Source: Streptomyces caelestis (GTDB taxonomy: Bacteria; Actinomycetota; Actinomycetes; Streptomycetales; Streptomycetaceae). Taken from it: a DNA stretch of 64,000 bases. The notes below the pieces were generated by a model. It had not been told where the DNA came from and ran no database searches. It saw only the letters and a program-made list of their open reading frames with translations. Position numbers and translations under genes: made by a program. Below are positions 62,017 to 64,000 of the stretch, piece by piece. The stretch lies in NCBI RefSeq assembly GCF_001279005.1, contig NZ_LGCN01000228.1, forward strand, positions 176,478-240,477, read 5' to 3'. The stretch's first letter is position 1, and every line of letters starts with the position of its first letter.

Positions 62017-62919
62017 TCAGTCCGCGATGAGGCCCTCCCGCAGCTGGGCGAGCGTGCGGGTGAGCAGCCGCGAGACGTGCATCTGGGAGATGCCGACCTC
62101 CTCGCCGATCTGCGACTGGGTCATGTTGGCGAAGAAGCGCAGCATGATGATCCGCCGCTCCCGGGGCGGCAGCTTGGCCAGCAGCGGCTTGAGCGACTCC
62201 CGGTACTCCACGCCCTCCAGCGCCGTGTCCTCGTAGCCGAGGCGGTCGGCGAGCGAGCCCTCGCCGCCGTCGTCCTCGGGGGCGGGGGAGTCCAGCGAGG
62301 ACGCCGTGTACGCGTTGCCGACCGCGAGGCCGTCGACGACGTCCTCCTCCGACACGCCCAGCACGGCGGCGAGTTCGGGAACCGTCGGGGAGCGGTCCAG
62401 CTTCTGGGAGAGCTCGTCGCCGGCCTTCGTCAGCGCCAGGCGCAGCTCCTGCAGCCGGCGCGGCACCCGCACCGACCACGACGTGTCGCGGAAGAACCGC
62501 TTGATCTCGCCGACCACCGTCGGCATCGCGAACGTCGGGAACTCCACGCCCCGTTCGCAGTCGAAGCGGTCGATCGCCTTGATCAGCCCGATGGTGCCGA
62601 CCTGGACGATGTCCTCCATCGGCTCGTTGCGCGAGCGGAACCGCGCCGCCGCGTACCGCACCAGCGGCAGGTTGAGCTCGATCAGGGTGTCCCGGACGTA
62701 GGCGCGCTCCGGGCTGTCCTCGTCCAGTACGGCGAGCCGCAGGAACAGGGAGCGGGAGAGGGTGCGGGTGTCGAGGGCCGCCGTGTCCGGGAGCTCCGGA
62801 GCGGGTGTGGTCGGGAGGGCCGGGCCCTCGTCGATGGGGCCGAGTGCGTCGAGAGCATGGGGAGCTGTCTCGCTCTCCGCGAGCGTGAGCACCTTCGAGC
62901 TGCCCTGTTCTGCGGACAT
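62017..62919 (-). CDS. sigN: SigB/SigF/SigG-type sigma factor, SigN
   Basis: A 300-residue sigma factor of the Streptomyces SigB-like group. Region 2 ([58 protein letters not shown]), region 3 ([31 protein letters not shown]) and region 4 ([37 protein letters not shown]) are all present. The N-terminal 60 residues are variable. The name rests on memory of the S. coelicolor sequence and its place beside sigF. AAAGGGGG lies ahead of the ATG. Such factors are held by RsbW-like anti-sigma factors and act in late aerial growth. Confidence 0.92.
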   Translation of the reverse strand: MSAEQGSSKVLTLAESETAPHALDALGPIDEGPALPTTPAPELPDTAALDTRTLSRSLFLRLAVLDEDSPERAYVRDTLIELNLPLVRYAAARFRSRNEPMEDIVQVGTIGLIKAIDRFDCERGVEFPTFAMPTVVGEIKRFFRDTSWSVRVPRRLQELRLALTKAGDELSQKLDRSPTVPELAAVLGVSEEDVVDGLAVGNAYTASSLDSPAPEDDGGEGSLADRLGYEDTALEGVEYRESLKPLLAKLPPRERRIIMLRFFANMTQSQIGEEVGISQMHVSRLLTRTLAQLREGLIAD

Positions 62920-63166
62920 GCCACCCCCTTTGGGTCGCGGGACGGTCGCGGCGGACGCTCCCCGATCGAGGAACGCAGCCATCACCTGGAATACCGGCGC
63001 CGAGGCTCCGGCAAACGCGCTTCCCGCAGAATGTCACATGTCGGCAACACGCTGTAGCGACATGTCGACATCAGAGACGCGAATCAGCCCTGGAAACAAG
63101 GGGTCTGACAGGCTTTCGGATCAGAAACGCACAGAACGGCACCGTTGAGCGATTCGCTCTTTCCGG
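62920..63166. promoter_or_regulatory. sigF-sigN intergenic region with ACATGTCG repeats
   Basis: The 247-bp gap has two direct copies of ACATGTCG (63036-63043 and 63060-63067), the second within the palindrome CGACATGTCG (63058-63067). They lie 140-150 bases upstream of the sigN start and may be a regulator site. No gene is seen. Confidence 0.45.
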
Positions 63167-64000
63167 TTACGCCTCGATCCTGTTTGCGGACCGCAGCCGC
63201 TGGAAGCTACGTGCCAGTAGACGGGACACGTGCATCTGCGAGACGCCGAGTTCCGCACTGATCTGCGACTGGGTGAGGTTGCTGTAGTAACGCAGCAGCA
63301 GGATGCGCTGCTCCCGCTCGGGCAGCTGGACGAGCAGGTGCCGGACGAGGTCGCGGTGCTCGACGCCGTCCAGGGCGGGATCCTCGTACCCCAGCCGGTC
63401 CAGCAGTCCGGGCATCCCGTCGCCCTCCTGCGCGGCCTCCAGCGAGGTGGCGTGGTACGACCGTCCGGCCTCGATGCAGGACAGCACCTCCTCCTCGGTG
63501 ATGCGCAGCCGCTGGGCGATCTCGGCGGTCGACGGGGAGCGCCCGAAGGCGGTCGTCAGGTCCTCCGTCGCGCTGTTGACCTGCACCCACAGCTCGTGCA
63601 GCCGGCGCGGTACGTGGACGGTGCGGACGTTGTCCCGGAAGTACCGCTTGATCTCGCCGACCACCGTCGGCATCGCGAACGTCGGGAACTGCACGCCCCG
63701 GTCCGGGTCGAAGCGGTCGATGGCGTTGATCAGCCCGATGGTGCCGACCTGGACGACGTCCTCCATCGGCTCGTTGCGGGAGCGGAAACGGGCGGCGGCG
63801 TAGCGCACCAGGGGCAGGTTGGCCTCGATGAGCGCGGCGCGCACGCGGGTGTGTTCCGGCATGCCCGGCTCCAGCTCCTTGAGCTGGGCGAAGAGCAGCT
63901 GCGTCAGCGCCCGGGTGTCGGCGCCGCGCCGCTTGGCGGGGCTCACCGGCCGGTCGGCGATCGCCTCCGCGTCCGGGTCGGGGCCGGGGCCGGGGGAGGC
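63167..64000 (-). CDS. sigF: Sporulation sigma factor SigF (partial, start beyond window)
   Basis: The visible 277 residues are nearly the whole protein. The conserved part matches my memory of S. coelicolor Sig[11 protein letters not shown], region 2 ([33 protein letters not shown]), region 3 ([19 protein letters not shown]) and region 4 ([41 protein letters not shown]). A GTG at 63946 could begin [12 protein letters not shown], but the frame stays open to the window edge with a Pro/Ala/Asp-rich stretch expected of the N-terminus. SigF acts in spore maturation. Confidence 0.93.
   Translation of the reverse strand, partial: ASPGPGPDPDAEAIADRPVSPAKRRGADTRALTQLLFAQLKELEPGMPEHTRVRAALIEANLPLVRYAAARFRSRNEPMEDVVQVGTIGLINAIDRFDPDRGVQFPTFAMPTVVGEIKRYFRDNVRTVHVPRRLHELWVQVNSATEDLTTAFGRSPSTAEIAQRLRITEEEVLSCIEAGRSYHATSLEAAQEGDGMPGLLDRLGYEDPALDGVEHRDLVRHLLVQLPEREQRILLLRYYSNLTQSQISAELGVSQMHVSRLLARSFQRLRSANRIEA

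Overview
The window is high-GC, densely coded actinobacterial DNA. Gene content and order (serS-pheA, a copper cluster, pepP, a TetR/MFS pair, the sigN-sigF pair) point to a Streptomyces chromosome. From memory, the order resembles the S. coelicolor SCO396x to SCO4035 interval on one side of oriC. A perfect ParB site (parS, 4127-4140) and a cluster of DnaA boxes (1710-2021) fit a location near the origin.

Layout. 1-3 kb: HAD phosphatase, seryl-tRNA synthetase, DnaA-box cluster, prephenate dehydratase. 3-9.3 kb: a leftward copper operon (YcnI, Sco1, PCuAC, CopC-CopD fusion) ending in a Tat-exported Dyp peroxidase. 9.4-19.3 kb: housekeeping and signalling genes (two RsbW-like ATPases, an aminopeptidase P, a SpoIIE-type phosphatase, a degenerate Prim-Pol protein, a SEC-C protein, GDPD, an HtrA-like protease) and a tRNA-Ser(UGA).

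19.4-30.1 kb: a complete pSAM2-type integrative and conjugative element (AICE) inserted in tRNA-Ser(UGA), bounded by perfect 59-bp repeats. It carries int, xis, a HUH replication initiator, an FtsK/TraB-type translocase, a set of small spread genes, and a GntR repressor with three matching operator palindromes in a divergent promoter. It also has a large dyad that could be a single-strand origin. The unusual cargo is a catalytically intact GGDEF diguanylate cyclase inside the transfer operon, plus three lower-GC unknown ORFs at the left end.

30.2-44 kb: hypothetical proteins, an intact stand-alone Prim-Pol protein, a small secreted N/Q-rich protein, a SigE-family sigma factor, an acyl-CoA ligase behind an 18-bp palindrome, a TetR/MFS drug-efflux pair with two operators, a 1610-residue PAS/kinase-like/receiver protein that lacks the H-box histidine, and a frameshifted subtilisin-inhibitor-like gene. 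44.3-49.3 kb: tRNA-Ser(GCU), tRNA-Arg(ACG), a flavin oxidoreductase, a K+ channel and a MarR gene with a divergent membrane protein. 49.5-55.5 kb: a five-function operon of a two-component system, a GT2-GtrA fusion and a GT-C glycosyltransferase. 55.5-64 kb: PPOX oxidoreductase, STAS and GAF-ANTAR regulators, a MarR/14-TM exporter/YceI locus whose exporter and YceI protein share carboxypeptidase-regulatory-like domains, and sigN followed by a partial sigF.

All assignments come from reading translated sequences and motifs by eye; no database search was run. References to S. coelicolor locus numbers are from memory.
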